Source: Pseudorhodobacter sp. (lineage in GTDB: Bacteria; Pseudomonadota; Alphaproteobacteria; Rhodobacterales; Rhodobacteraceae). From it: a stretch of DNA of 47,469 bases. The position numbers and the translations under genes are program-made. The DNA lies in the NCBI GenBank assembly GCA_024642045.1, contig JAHEBX010000006.1, forward strand, positions 1 through 47,469, read 5' to 3'. Each line of letters begins with the position of its first letter. The stretch's first letter is position 1. A model generated the notes under the pieces. That model ran no database searches, had not been told where the DNA came from, and saw nothing but the letters and a program-made list of their open reading frames with translations. Positions 37,533 to 45,264 of the stretch are shown here, one piece after another.

Positions 37533-38003
37533 ATGACCGCCCCTTCGCTGGAACGACGACGCGCTTTGCTCGTGATGTTGTCCGCAGGCGTGGCGCCCCT
37601 GTTGCCGCACGCGGGGATGGCGTCTGGCTCGCAGGATCTGGCCTCGCTCGGCGCTGTGCTTGACATTGTCTTTCCCTCTGACGCGCTGTGCCCTTCGGCC
37701 ACCGAGCTGGGGGTTGATGCCATGATACGCGAGGCTTTGGGTCCGCAAGGGCCACTGTTGCAGCTTTTTACGCTGGCTTTGGGCTGGATGGACGGGATAG
37801 CGGACCGCCCGTTTCATGAGCTGCCCACGGCGCAGCGCACTGAAATCGTTGCGGCGATGGCGACGAGCGACTTCAACGAGATCCCGGGGCGGTTTTATCA
37901 CATCGCCCGTGCGCTGACGTTGGAATTTGCCTATGCCGCGCCCGAGGCGCTTGGTGGCCTGCCGCTTCATCCCGCGCCGCAGCCCGAGGGGTATGCGCCA
38001 TGA
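37533..38003 (+). CDS. Gluconate 2-dehydrogenase subunit 3-like protein
   Basis: A 156-residue small subunit related to the gamma chain of membrane-bound FAD-dependent sugar/gluconate dehydrogenases. The N-terminus SLERRRALLVMLSAGVAPLLPHA resembles a twin-arginine-type export signal. The rest (LGAVLDIVFPSDALCPSATELGV... FYHIARALTLEFAYAAPEALGG) matches subunit 3 layout, including the usual 'FP.D...P.A...GV' start. In known complexes this subunit exports and stabilises the large FAD subunit. The ATG at 37533 is preferred over TTG 37530. It overlaps the GMC gene by 4 bp (ATGA). Confidence 0.75.
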   Translation: MTAPSLERRRALLVMLSAGVAPLLPHAGMASGSQDLASLGAVLDIVFPSDALCPSATELGVDAMIREALGPQGPLLQLFTLALGWMDGIADRPFHELPTAQRTEIVAAMATSDFNEIPGRFYHIARALTLEFAYAAPEALGGLPLHPAPQPEGYAP

Positions 38004-39646
38004 CGATTGGCTCGGGCCATGATGCTGTGGTGATCGGCTCGGGCGCTGGCGGGGGGGCTGTGGCATGGCAGCTTTGCCAAATGGGCCTCAAGGTCTTGGT
38101 GCTGGAAGCCGGACCAGCCTTTGATCCGCCAACGGACTACCCGCTGACCACCGCCGGCTGGGAACGTCGAGGCTTCCCATCGCCGCCCGGCAGCCGGGCC
38201 ATGCTGCGCTATGGCGACCTTGGCACGCTGGACCCGGACTCTGAAGACCTTGCCTCGTGGTCGCGCGGCGGCTTTCCGTGGCGCCTGCCTTCTGGTGCGG
38301 CTCGTCCGCCCTCGGATGCGGGCTATTCGCATGTGATGGGCCTTGGTGGCAGCACGCTGCACTATGTTGGCGAGTCGCATCGGTTGCATCCTGACGTCTT
38401 TCGCCGCCACAGCCTTACGGGGCAGGGCAGGGATTGGCCGTTGAGCTATGACGACCTTGAGTCGTATTATTCGCAGGCTGAACAGGTCATCGGCGTCGCC
38501 AGTGACGGCGCGGCTGATGGTCGGCCGCGCGCGGCGCCCTATCCGCTGCCACCCCACCCGCTTGGCCCGGGTGCGCGCGCCCTGGTCGCCGCCGGTGCCC
38601 GCATCGGCCAGCGGTGGCAAGTCAACCCGCGCGCGGCATTGTCGCAGCCCTACAACGATCGCCCGGCCTGCAACTATTGCGGCGGGTGCAGCCGCGGCTG
38701 TCCGCTGGGCGACAAGGGTTCGACCGACGTAACGTTTCTGCGCCAGGCCTCGCGCACTGGCCGGCTGAGCGTGGTCCCCGAGGCCATCGTAACCCGGCTG
38801 CTGGCGGGCCCCAATGGCAGGATTGTCCGGGCCGACGTCATCGTGCAAGGCCGCGCAGAAACGGTTGAGACGCCGATTTTGTTCCTTTGTGCCGGTGCCG
38901 TCCAAACGCCCCGGCTTTTGTTGCTTTCCGCCAGTGCCGATCAGCCTCTGGGGCTTGCCAACAGCTCGGATCAGGTGGGTCGCAATTTCATCGAGACGCT
39001 GGCGTGGCGATCTACGGGTCTGGTGGCGGGCCTGAAAGGCAGTCATCGTGGGCTGCCCGCAGATGCCATCTGTTGGGCGCCAGATGCGGCTGATCCCGGC
39101 GGTTTCCGCCTCAACCACACCACACTCGAGGCCGGGCTGAACGGCCCCATCGCCTATGCCAACCGGTTGCTGTCCGGCCATGGTGTCGCGTTGAAAGAAG
39201 CCTTGCGCAACCAGTTCGGCAGTGCGGTTTCTGTCGGCGCGATCGGTGAGCTTGTGCCCGACGAGCGTTCCCGCGTCACGCTTGACGCGCAGATGCGCGA
39301 TGCGCTGGGCCTGCCGGTGGCCCAGATTTCCTCGGTGCTGACCCCCGCCGCACTGGACCGCTTGCGCAGGATGCGGTTGGCCGCCCGCGCCGTTCTGGCC
39401 GAAGCGGGGGCCGAGCTGGTCGAGGAAGCTGGCAGTCGTGACGCCTTTACCGCGACCCATGTCTTTGGCACTGCTCGGATGGGAACCGATCCGACCACGT
39501 CTGTCACCGACCCTTTCGGGCGCACGCATGACCATCCCAACCTCTGGGTCGCCGATGCAAGCCTTTTTCCGGGTTCAGGCGGTGGAGAGTCCCCGTCACT
39601 GACGATCATGGCCCTTGCCCTACGCGCGGCAAAAGCCGCAGCTTAG
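38000..39646 (+). CDS. GMC-family FAD dehydrogenase, large subunit
   Basis: A 548-residue glucose-methanol-choline oxidoreductase. DAVVIGSGAGGGAVAWQLCQMGLKVLVLEAG (8-38) is the FAD-binding Rossmann motif, and VMGLGGSTLHYVGE is the second FAD block. CNYCGGCSRGC places four cysteines at 224, 227, 230 and 234, suggesting an iron-sulfur cluster. FGTARMG and the C-terminal DASLFPGSGGGESPSLTIMALALRAA contain the GMC active-site and FAD regions. The substrate is probably an alcohol or sugar acid but is not determinable. Paired with the subunit 3-like gene, it likely forms a periplasmic dehydrogenase. No cytochrome c subunit follows. Confidence 0.88.
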   Translation: MTIGSGHDAVVIGSGAGGGAVAWQLCQMGLKVLVLEAGPAFDPPTDYPLTTAGWERRGFPSPPGSRAMLRYGDLGTLDPDSEDLASWSRGGFPWRLPSGAARPPSDAGYSHVMGLGGSTLHYVGESHRLHPDVFRRHSLTGQGRDWPLSYDDLESYYSQAEQVIGVASDGAADGRPRAAPYPLPPHPLGPGARALVAAGARIGQRWQVNPRAALSQPYNDRPACNYCGGCSRGCPLGDKGSTDVTFLRQASRTGRLSVVPEAIVTRLLAGPNGRIVRADVIVQGRAETVETPILFLCAGAVQTPRLLLLSASADQPLGLANSSDQVGRNFIETLAWRSTGLVAGLKGSHRGLPADAICWAPDAADPGGFRLNHTTLEAGLNGPIAYANRLLSGHGVALKEALRNQFGSAVSVGAIGELVPDERSRVTLDAQMRDALGLPVAQISSVLTPAALDRLRRMRLAARAVLAEAGAELVEEAGSRDAFTATHVFGTARMGTDPTTSVTDPFGRTHDHPNLWVADASLFPGSGGGESPSLTIMALALRAAKAAA

Positions 39647-40204
39647 TCGTGCGTTCTCATGGAGGTAATCGCCGCGGCGAATCCGCCAATGTGACCCCGC
39701 GCCGCGCTCGGTCGACAGCATGCAACGGATCGTGAAGTGCCGACGGGTGAGCCGATCGCTCGGCAGCAGATAATCGTCGATGATCCAAGCCCGTCCTTTC
39801 GCCTGCGGCTTCATGCAGGTGTGGGCCACGGTGCTTTTGCTGTCGTGCGTGCAAAGCGAAAAGGTCGCAATGGCTTGAGAGGCGCGGATCAGAGACCAAA
39901 GCCGCGTTCATCATGCCGGTCTCATCCCGGGAAAACGGCGTTTTCGGCAGATTCTACGTCCCCATTCTGGCTAGGTAATTCTGTGGCGAGGTGTTCCAGA
40001 CGTTCCGCGATGCCCTGACCCGTGTCGATCGGCGGTGCCGCCATTCCGACACCGTCAGGCACGATAGCGCCCTTGGGTTACCGTCGACCGGCGCGATAAA
40101 GCACGAAGGTGATAGACCAGCGGCTCACCGGGCATGAATATTTAAACCGGATCAGCTGACCGGGGCACTCTACACCCGCAGAGCCCTCCAGACAGGACAG
40201 CGCC
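39647..40204 (-). pseudogene. Possible decayed minus-strand gene, unknown family
   Basis: This 558-bp region has no intact gene. On the minus strand three successive frames look protein-like. The first begins GTG 40062 (VPDGVGMAAPPIDTGQGIAE), 46 residues. The second is MMNAALVSDPRLSSHCDLFA, from 39914. The third contains DSKSTVAHTCMKPQ and WIIDDYLLPSDRL and ends at 39620 inside the GMC gene. Reading across two frameshifts would give one protein of about 150 residues. I do not recognise it. It may equally be noncoding DNA with chance ORFs. Confidence 0.25.
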
Positions 40205-40798
40205 TCAGAACCGATAGGACAGTCGCAGGTTCAAGACGGAACTGTCGGTTTTTAGATCGCTCAGCGGCGCGGTGTTCTTGAGCTTGTACCAGTCAAATTC
40301 GGCTCCCGCGACGATATTTGACGTTACTTTGTAGTCGACCCCGACCCCATAGGACATGCCGCGGTAATTTTGTGTCGCTCCCGTCGCGACGCCTATGCTT
40401 TGCCACGCCTGCCCGGCGACGACATAGGGGAGAACCGCGCCCCCATCAAACCCGACGCGAAGTTTCATTTCTGTTGTCTGCTTTACGGTGCGGCCGCTCG
40501 ACACACCGGGCAAGACCGCGAAGTCAGGTTTCAAGGAGGAAAAGTTCAGGGCGACTTCTCCACCCACAACGAACTGGCCAAAATCATGGGTGTAGCCAGC
40601 AAACGCCCCCAATTGTCCACCAGAGCCTTGATACAAGGTCGTGCCGGGCAGAACCACGCCTTTGGACGGATACGTTTTGTCCTTAAAGTTGAGATGGCCG
40701 ATCTGACCCCCGGCGTAAAAGCCGGTCCAGTCCTCTGCCAACAAAGGAGTTGCCGCTGACGCTGCCAGAAAAATAGCGAATAGTGATGATTTCAGCAT
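40205..40798 (-). CDS. Outer membrane beta-barrel protein (Omp25/OmpA-like fold)
   Basis: A 197-residue outer membrane protein. A signal peptide (MLKSSLFAIFLAASAATPLLA) is followed by DWTGFYAGGQIGHLNF, the standard opening of the small 8-stranded porin-like family. Alternating strands follow (GGQLGAFAGYTHDFGQFVVGGEVALNF, LRVGFDGGAVLPYVVAGQAW), and the protein ends LNLRLSYRF with the terminal Phe needed for BAM insertion. The role is probably structural or adhesive; the specific function is unknown. AAGGGA lies upstream of the ATG. It follows the serine hydrolase gene by 88 bp on the same strand. Confidence 0.85.
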   Translation of the reverse strand: MLKSSLFAIFLAASAATPLLAEDWTGFYAGGQIGHLNFKDKTYPSKGVVLPGTTLYQGSGGQLGAFAGYTHDFGQFVVGGEVALNFSSLKPDFAVLPGVSSGRTVKQTTEMKLRVGFDGGAVLPYVVAGQAWQSIGVATGATQNYRGMSYGVGVDYKVTSNIVAGAEFDWYKLKNTAPLSDLKTDSSVLNLRLSYRF

Positions 40799-40886
40799 GT
40801 CAGTTCGTTCCCTTGCGTTTGGTTCACGTCCCTAAAAATTATCAACCATCTCGGCCTTGTTTGTCAATTCACCGTGCCCACGATTT

Positions 40887-42491
40887 TCAATCGGTGGGTT
40901 GAAAATTCAACACCGTCAACCCCTTTATATTGTTGGTAAAAATTGACATGTCGTTGTCAACAACCGAAGCGCTAACCGCTTGGCCCAACAGCTGCAGAAA
41001 AAGCTCTGATTTCGAGTCGTCGGGACAGAGCGCACGCGTTGTTGGACCAATCGTGATCGTCATGGCCAGCTTGTCCAGACCCCAATCGCCGATAGCACGA
41101 TTGCAATCCGCCTTGATGGTGACGCTGCCGTCGGGATGGAACCGGATCTGGTACTGGTTTGGCGACTGAATTTGGGTTGTATGGCCGTCCGCTTCAATGC
41201 CCACCATCTGCCAGGCCGTGCTGGTTAGATCTTCAATCAACGCGGCGGTCGCGGCGTCCGCCGGGTCCTTGATGACCCCGGTTTTTTGCAGCGCCTCGGC
41301 TGCCGATGCTGCGCCGAGCTCCATCACGTTCTCGGACGACGTAGCCCATGCCACTACGGAAATGCCGCTATCCTGAAACCCTGCGACATCCGAGGCGTAA
41401 CCCGGTGTCTGACCGCCATGACCCCAAAGACCCGGCTCTTTTTCAGCCAGGCCGATGCCGTAGAAAGATAATGACGGTATGCCAGTCGGCAGACCGTCTT
41501 GCATTATCGCAAGCGTCTCGGAGTTGTGAAAGAGCCCGCCGGACAGGAGCGTCGACATAAAAACGTGCATATCGTTGGCCGTCGAAATGACACCCCCGGC
41601 GGCCCATCCTTGCGACATGTTCCAAGAGGTGGCCTCGATCTCAAAAGGTGCGCGTTGAAAGGATCTGGGCAGACCGAACTCGGCACGTGGCACGCCGTCC
41701 CAAAGGAAGGTGTCTTTCATGCCAAGGGGGGCAAAAATGCGCGTCTGGTAAACGTCACCGATCGGCTTTTGTTCAAGCTTTTCGATCACAAGACCCAGCA
41801 GCACAAATCCGGTATTGCTATAGGACCAAGCGCCATCCGATCCCGGTGCAAACTGCGGTTTCCCATGGGCGAGCGCAAAGCCGACCAGATCTTCGGGCCT
41901 GTAGCCTTTGCGCATGGCATCGGGTTCGGCGAAGTCGCCCTCGATGATCCCGGGCGTGCCGTCAGGCGCGTTGTCGGTATAGCTGAATACGCCAGATCTG
42001 TGCTGCGCCAGTTGTCGGAGCGTTACGGCCTTGCCGTAGGGAAGGGCGGCTGCGATTTCCGGCAAGTATTTTGACAGCGGATCGTCAAGTTGCAACGCTC
42101 CTTCTTCAACCAGTTGCAACAGGACCGTTGCCGTCATCATCTTGGTATTACTGCCGATCTGAAAGGGAGACTCACAGTCCAGTGCCACTGCGGTATCGGG
42201 GTCGGCGACGCCAATAGACCGAATGTAGCGCCAGTCAGGGCCTTTTATTGAAAGGACGGCACCCGGCGCATATCCCAAGATCCCCGCGATAGGAGAGTCC
42301 GGATCCACCGCCCTTGCCAATACTTCGTCAAGAGCAGCAACAACCGATTGCGGAGCGGTCGTCGCGATTGCGCAAGGCCCGAATGAGGCCGCCTCAGCGC
42401 TCCCGACGGATAGGAGAGCGACGAGTGCTGTAGCTCCTGCAATGGATCTGGCGCAGGTCACGAAAGGCCGCCGGAACAGCTCAAGTGCCAT
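40887..42491 (-). CDS. Serine hydrolase (beta-lactamase/DD-peptidase fold) fused to a META domain
   Basis: A 534-residue exported protein. A signal peptide (about 1-35, ending SAEA) precedes a class C beta-lactamase-like domain (about 45-410). It has the nucleophile SNTK (S114, K117), YSNTG (about 224) and a HGGQTPG block (about 360). A linker leads to a META/HslJ-like domain (about 428-534: LTSTAWQMVGIEADG... YQIRFHPDGSVTIKADCNRAIGDW). Substrates could be peptides or esters; these proteins are often not true beta-lactamases. The fusion is unusual. GGAGAG precedes the ATG. The adjacent small stress-type genes on the same strand suggest an envelope role. Confidence 0.85.
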   Translation of the reverse strand: MALELFRRPFVTCARSIAGATALVALLSVGSAEAASFGPCAIATTAPQSVVAALDEVLARAVDPDSPIAGILGYAPGAVLSIKGPDWRYIRSIGVADPDTAVALDCESPFQIGSNTKMMTATVLLQLVEEGALQLDDPLSKYLPEIAAALPYGKAVTLRQLAQHRSGVFSYTDNAPDGTPGIIEGDFAEPDAMRKGYRPEDLVGFALAHGKPQFAPGSDGAWSYSNTGFVLLGLVIEKLEQKPIGDVYQTRIFAPLGMKDTFLWDGVPRAEFGLPRSFQRAPFEIEATSWNMSQGWAAGGVISTANDMHVFMSTLLSGGLFHNSETLAIMQDGLPTGIPSLSFYGIGLAEKEPGLWGHGGQTPGYASDVAGFQDSGISVVAWATSSENVMELGAASAAEALQKTGVIKDPADAATAALIEDLTSTAWQMVGIEADGHTTQIQSPNQYQIRFHPDGSVTIKADCNRAIGDWGLDKLAMTITIGPTTRALCPDDSKSELFLQLLGQAVSASVVDNDMSIFTNNIKGLTVLNFQPTD

Positions 42492-42551
42492 GAAAATCTC
42501 TCCTTTGTCACGCTTTACAACAAGGATCGGGGTCTTGCGGGGCGCGATCGT

Positions 42552-42833
42552 TCAGGTCCGTCGGATCAGCCGCACGACGAGCAGGATGATGACGGCACCC
42601 GCCGCCGCTGCAAGGACCGTCCCGATCAAGGATGCCGACACATTGAGGCCGAGGACAGGCAGCAGGAACCGTGCAACCATCGCTCCGGCGATGCCAAGAA
42701 CAACATCGCCCCACAACCCCATGCCCGACCCTCTTACGACGAGGCTTGCAAGCCAGCCGGCAAGTCCGCCAATGACAATGATAATAAGCAAGCCCGCAAG
42801 CAGGCCGACACCTGATCCAATAGCCGTTTCCAT
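42552..42833 (-). CDS. GlsB/YeaQ/YmgE family stress response membrane protein
   Basis: A 93-residue membrane protein with three hydrophobic segments. GLLIIIVIGGLAGWLASLVVRGSGMGLWGDVVLGIAGAMVARFLL contains the family's conserved G-W-L-A and 'G..GD...GI.GA' motifs (formerly 'transglycosylase-associated protein'). The length is normal. The molecular role is unknown, but homologues are induced by envelope or general stress. GAGAGGATG precedes the ATG. It sits between a 87-residue membrane protein and the serine hydrolase, all on the minus strand. Confidence 0.9.
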   Translation of the reverse strand: METAIGSGVGLLAGLLIIIVIGGLAGWLASLVVRGSGMGLWGDVVLGIAGAMVARFLLPVLGLNVSASLIGTVLAAAAGAVIILLVVRLIRRT

Positions 42834-42915
42834 TTTTCATCCTCTCGTGAGCGTCTTCAAAACTTGAGTTGTTGGCGTCCCGCAAGACAAGCGGAACGTG
42901 TACAGGGTCTCATTG

Positions 42916-43179
42916 CTATGCGCGTCGCCCTATCCATCGGCAAAGCGCAAAGAGAAGGGCGAGCGTCAGCAGCGGCGACAGCACCGCCGCGCCCATGTGC
43001 AAAGACTCGGGCAGGTTATCAATAAGCAAGACCCATGGCTGACCCAGCAAGATCACGAAGACCGCTGACACCGGATCAGCTTCCTGCCCAAAAAGGCCGA
43101 AGTGGCCGACCACAAAAATGACCAGGGCCAACACATAGGCGACACTGAAAGCATACAAGAATATTCGGCATAGCCGCAT
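42916..43179 (-). CDS. Small membrane protein, unknown
   Basis: An 87-residue protein with two or three membrane segments: residues 5-28 (RIFLYAFSVAYVLALVIFVVGHFG), 37-55 (SAVFVILLGQPWVLLIDNL) and 63-80 (AAVLSPLLTLALLFALCRW). I do not recognise the family. AAAGGAAGAATAAAATG provides a good ribosome site. It lies 82 bp upstream of the YeaQ-type gene and may be cotranscribed. Confidence 0.75.
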   Translation of the reverse strand: MRLCRIFLYAFSVAYVLALVIFVVGHFGLFGQEADPVSAVFVILLGQPWVLLIDNLPESLHMGAAVLSPLLTLALLFALCRWIGRRA

Positions 43180-43804
43180 TTTATTCTTCCTTTGAGGTCA
43201 GACCATCCACACGGACCATCTGATGTTGCTGAACGACCCTAAGCTGCGACGCTCAAACCACAACAATCAGCCAAATCGCCGCGCCTGTTGGTTTTGCCGC
43301 TCCGCCCCCCCCTGATACCCTACTGACGCCGATCTATTGCATCCGCCCGACATCAACATCGAAGGCCGTTCCGCTAGTGCCCATCCTGCAAGGAGTGTGC
43401 TCGCAGCCAGAGACGCTTTCAACCCTGAAATCATGCGTGCCAAACGTTACACTTTTGACAGCAGGAACGTTGTGCGCTCTGGTGCCGCAGATACCCGCGG
43501 CACCAGCGCGGCACATCCGTGCAGCGCTTCTGCTGGCACCCGTTGCCCCCGTAACGTGTCAGGTGCGCCAGATTGCGTTCACGCTCCTTGGACCCCGTGT
43601 CATAACCGTAAACCTAATCAACACGGCCACTGGCACTCACAAACCGAACTGCGTGCAAGCCATCACGATCACCTTACTCTGAACACAACAAGTTTCCTCA
43701 ATCACACCGAAATCGTAATCAAGAATTTTGGCTGACACCCATGAGTTTGCACCGTTCAATTGAACGGTCATGCTGACCCAGAGGTCAATTGAGATAACTT
43801 GGGA
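43180..43804. other. 625-bp gap between LysR and small membrane protein genes
   Basis: Two overlapping plus-strand ORFs (43337..43735 and 43377..43682) cover this region, but neither has a family motif, a good start site or the codon bias of neighbouring genes, so I do not call them. The left end must hold the promoter of the 87-residue membrane protein. Near the right end is an 18-bp perfect palindrome (listed separately). Confidence 0.5.
43751..43768. promoter_or_regulatory. 18-bp perfect palindrome, candidate regulator site
   Basis: ACCGTTCAATTGAACGGT is an exact 18-bp palindrome with no loop, placed 36 bp beyond the LysR stop. A related half, GGTCAATTGA, follows at 43783-43792. A loop-free palindrome is better suited to a dimeric protein than to termination. 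The binding protein is unknown. Confidence 0.4.
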
Positions 43805-44764
43805 TTAGTTGAGCGAGGATACAGTGATGCCTTCTTCGGCCCTGATGTGATCCTTGATCTCTCTGCGCAGCCACCGCACAAAGGCCCGAATTGCCGGTTC
43901 ATTTGCGCGCGAAGCCTTGAAGCAGAAGTTGTAGGACCGCATCGAGGGAATTCGGGTTTCGTTCATCGGTTCCAAAAGCCCACAGCGCAGCGATTCGGCG
44001 GCCTGAAATTCAGGAACGAGGGCTACACCAACCCCCGATTTGGCCATTTCCATCGCAAGGATATAGTGGCTGCTACGGATCCAGCCGCCGCTGCGGGCCG
44101 CGTCAACATCAAGACCAATCGAGTGTCCGAAACGATACCAGTCAGCGCCCAGATTTTCGGCCTCGACTTCTGTGGTGATCATCGGAAACGGATCGAGGAA
44201 GGTGCCCGGCTTTCTGACGGCAATCAAAGATTCATCGAAGATCGGAATCGGGTCATACCCCTGCTGGACCGTGCCCGATGTAAAGATCAAGTCGCCGCCA
44301 AGACTGCTCATCTCAGGCGTCTCGGCATAAAGCCGAAGCTCTATTTCAATGTTCGGGTTCGCCGACAGGAAACGTGGAAGCCGCGGCGCAAGCCAATATG
44401 GACCAAAGGCCGAACAGACCAACAGTGTCAACTTGGCGTTTTGTCCGCCCACAGCACTGGAAATGCTTGCGTCAAGCATCGCAAACGTTTCCGTCAGATT
44501 TTCGGCAAGCCTTTCGCCCACCGGCGTCAACTTGATCCCGCGACCAGAGCGTTCAATCAGTGTCTCGCCAAGCCGGTTGGAAAGCTCTCGTATCTGATGG
44601 CTGACCGCACTCAAGGAGACCCCGATCTCGGCGGCGGTGGCCGTGATCGATAAATGGCGCGCCACGGCCTCGAAATATTGCAGGTTGCGCAACAGACGAG
44701 GGTCGCGCCTGGCGCCAAGGGACAAGACGGAATAGGGTTCTAAATTACGATCAGATTTTGTCAT
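43805..44764 (-). CDS. LysR-family transcriptional regulator (GcvA-like)
   Basis: A 319-residue regulator. Residues 20-80 form the winged helix-turn-helix (LLRNLQYFEAVARHLSITATAAEIGVSLSAVSHQIRELSNRLGETLIERSGRGIKLTPVGERL), and the rest is the LysR substrate-binding fold. The domain resembles GcvA/AmpR-type members (VGGQNAKLTLLVCSAFGPYWLAPRLPRFLSANP, then a C-terminal NFCFKASRANEPAIRAFVRWL). I choose ATG 44764 (MTKSDRNLEPYS) with GGGAAAAG upstream over the track start at 44833. The ligand and targets are unknown. No gene is close enough on the divergent side to be an obvious partner, apart from the convergent/upstream lipoprotein locus. Confidence 0.88.
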   Translation of the reverse strand: MTKSDRNLEPYSVLSLGARRDPRLLRNLQYFEAVARHLSITATAAEIGVSLSAVSHQIRELSNRLGETLIERSGRGIKLTPVGERLAENLTETFAMLDASISSAVGGQNAKLTLLVCSAFGPYWLAPRLPRFLSANPNIEIELRLYAETPEMSSLGGDLIFTSGTVQQGYDPIPIFDESLIAVRKPGTFLDPFPMITTEVEAENLGADWYRFGHSIGLDVDAARSGGWIRSSHYILAMEMAKSGVGVALVPEFQAAESLRCGLLEPMNETRIPSMRSYNFCFKASRANEPAIRAFVRWLRREIKDHIRAEEGITVSSLN

Positions 44765-44856
44765 CTTTTCCCGCGCAGGGTTCACATTGAAACGGTGGTC
44801 CGGCATCCTGCGATGCCACGAGAAAAGCATCAATGCAAAACGAGCGATGGTCCTAT

Positions 44857-44889
44857 GAAAACAGCCCGGGCCAGACGGGCCCGGGCTGT
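44857..44889 (-). terminator. Rho-independent terminator after lipoprotein gene
   Basis: A perfect 12-bp stem ACAGCCCGGGCC (44861-44872) with GGCCCGGGCTGT (44878-44889) and a 5-nt loop. Read on the minus strand it ends GGGCTGTTTTCAT, giving a T-run. It lies 23 bp past the lipoprotein stop and ends the SH3-lipoprotein locus. Confidence 0.85.
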
Positions 44890-44912
44890 CGATGATAAAG
44901 ACTTAGCCAACC

Positions 44913-45209
44913 TTAGTTCAGCATTGACATGACCTCAGCCACGCGGCCGCCGTTCGAAAGGCATTTCCAGGGGGCCCGATCCGGACCGACGCCAACCATT
45001 ACAATGGTGTTCGCCTCCGAGAATTCAGAACTGATGATACTGACTGAATTGCCCGTCTGCGCCGCCACCGCGCTCAGGCAGGCCTGCTCGTCGGCCGCCG
45101 TTCCAGTGCGCAGAGGCGCGTCCATGGTGCCGGTCTGCTCGACGCATCCGGACAGGGTTACAAGTGCCGTTGCGATCACGGCGAATGTGGTGAGTTTCCT
45201 AAGTGCCAT
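44913..45209 (-). CDS. Small lipoprotein, unknown
   Basis: A 98-residue protein with a lipoprotein signal peptide (MALRKLTTFAVIATALVTLSGC), lipobox LSGC with lipidation at C22. The mature part (DEQACLSAVAAQTGNSVSIISSEFSEANTIVMVGVGPDRAPWKCLSNGGRVAEVMSML) has two cysteines that could pair and an S-S-E-F-S-E-A motif that I have seen in other small Rhodobacterales lipoproteins, with no known function. The start ATG 45209 has AAGGAGA upstream. The track start at 45335 runs into the SH3 gene. It follows that gene by 55 bp and is ended by a strong terminator. Confidence 0.85.
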   Translation of the reverse strand: MALRKLTTFAVIATALVTLSGCVEQTGTMDAPLRTGTAADEQACLSAVAAQTGNSVSIISSEFSEANTIVMVGVGPDRAPWKCLSNGGRVAEVMSMLN

Positions 45210-45264
45210 ATCAGTCTCCTTGATGTTGCAGCTGGTTATAGTCGTGGAGGAACGGGGCGCCCGA

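Noticed and set aside
43337-43735. 132- and 101-residue plus-strand ORFs in the LysR-side gap
   Set aside because: Overlapping frames, no ribosome site, codon use unlike neighbours, no recognisable motif.
44857-44889. Hairpin near LysR as a regulatory operator
   Set aside because: The 12-bp stem with a T-run on the minus strand fits a terminator for the lipoprotein gene much better.
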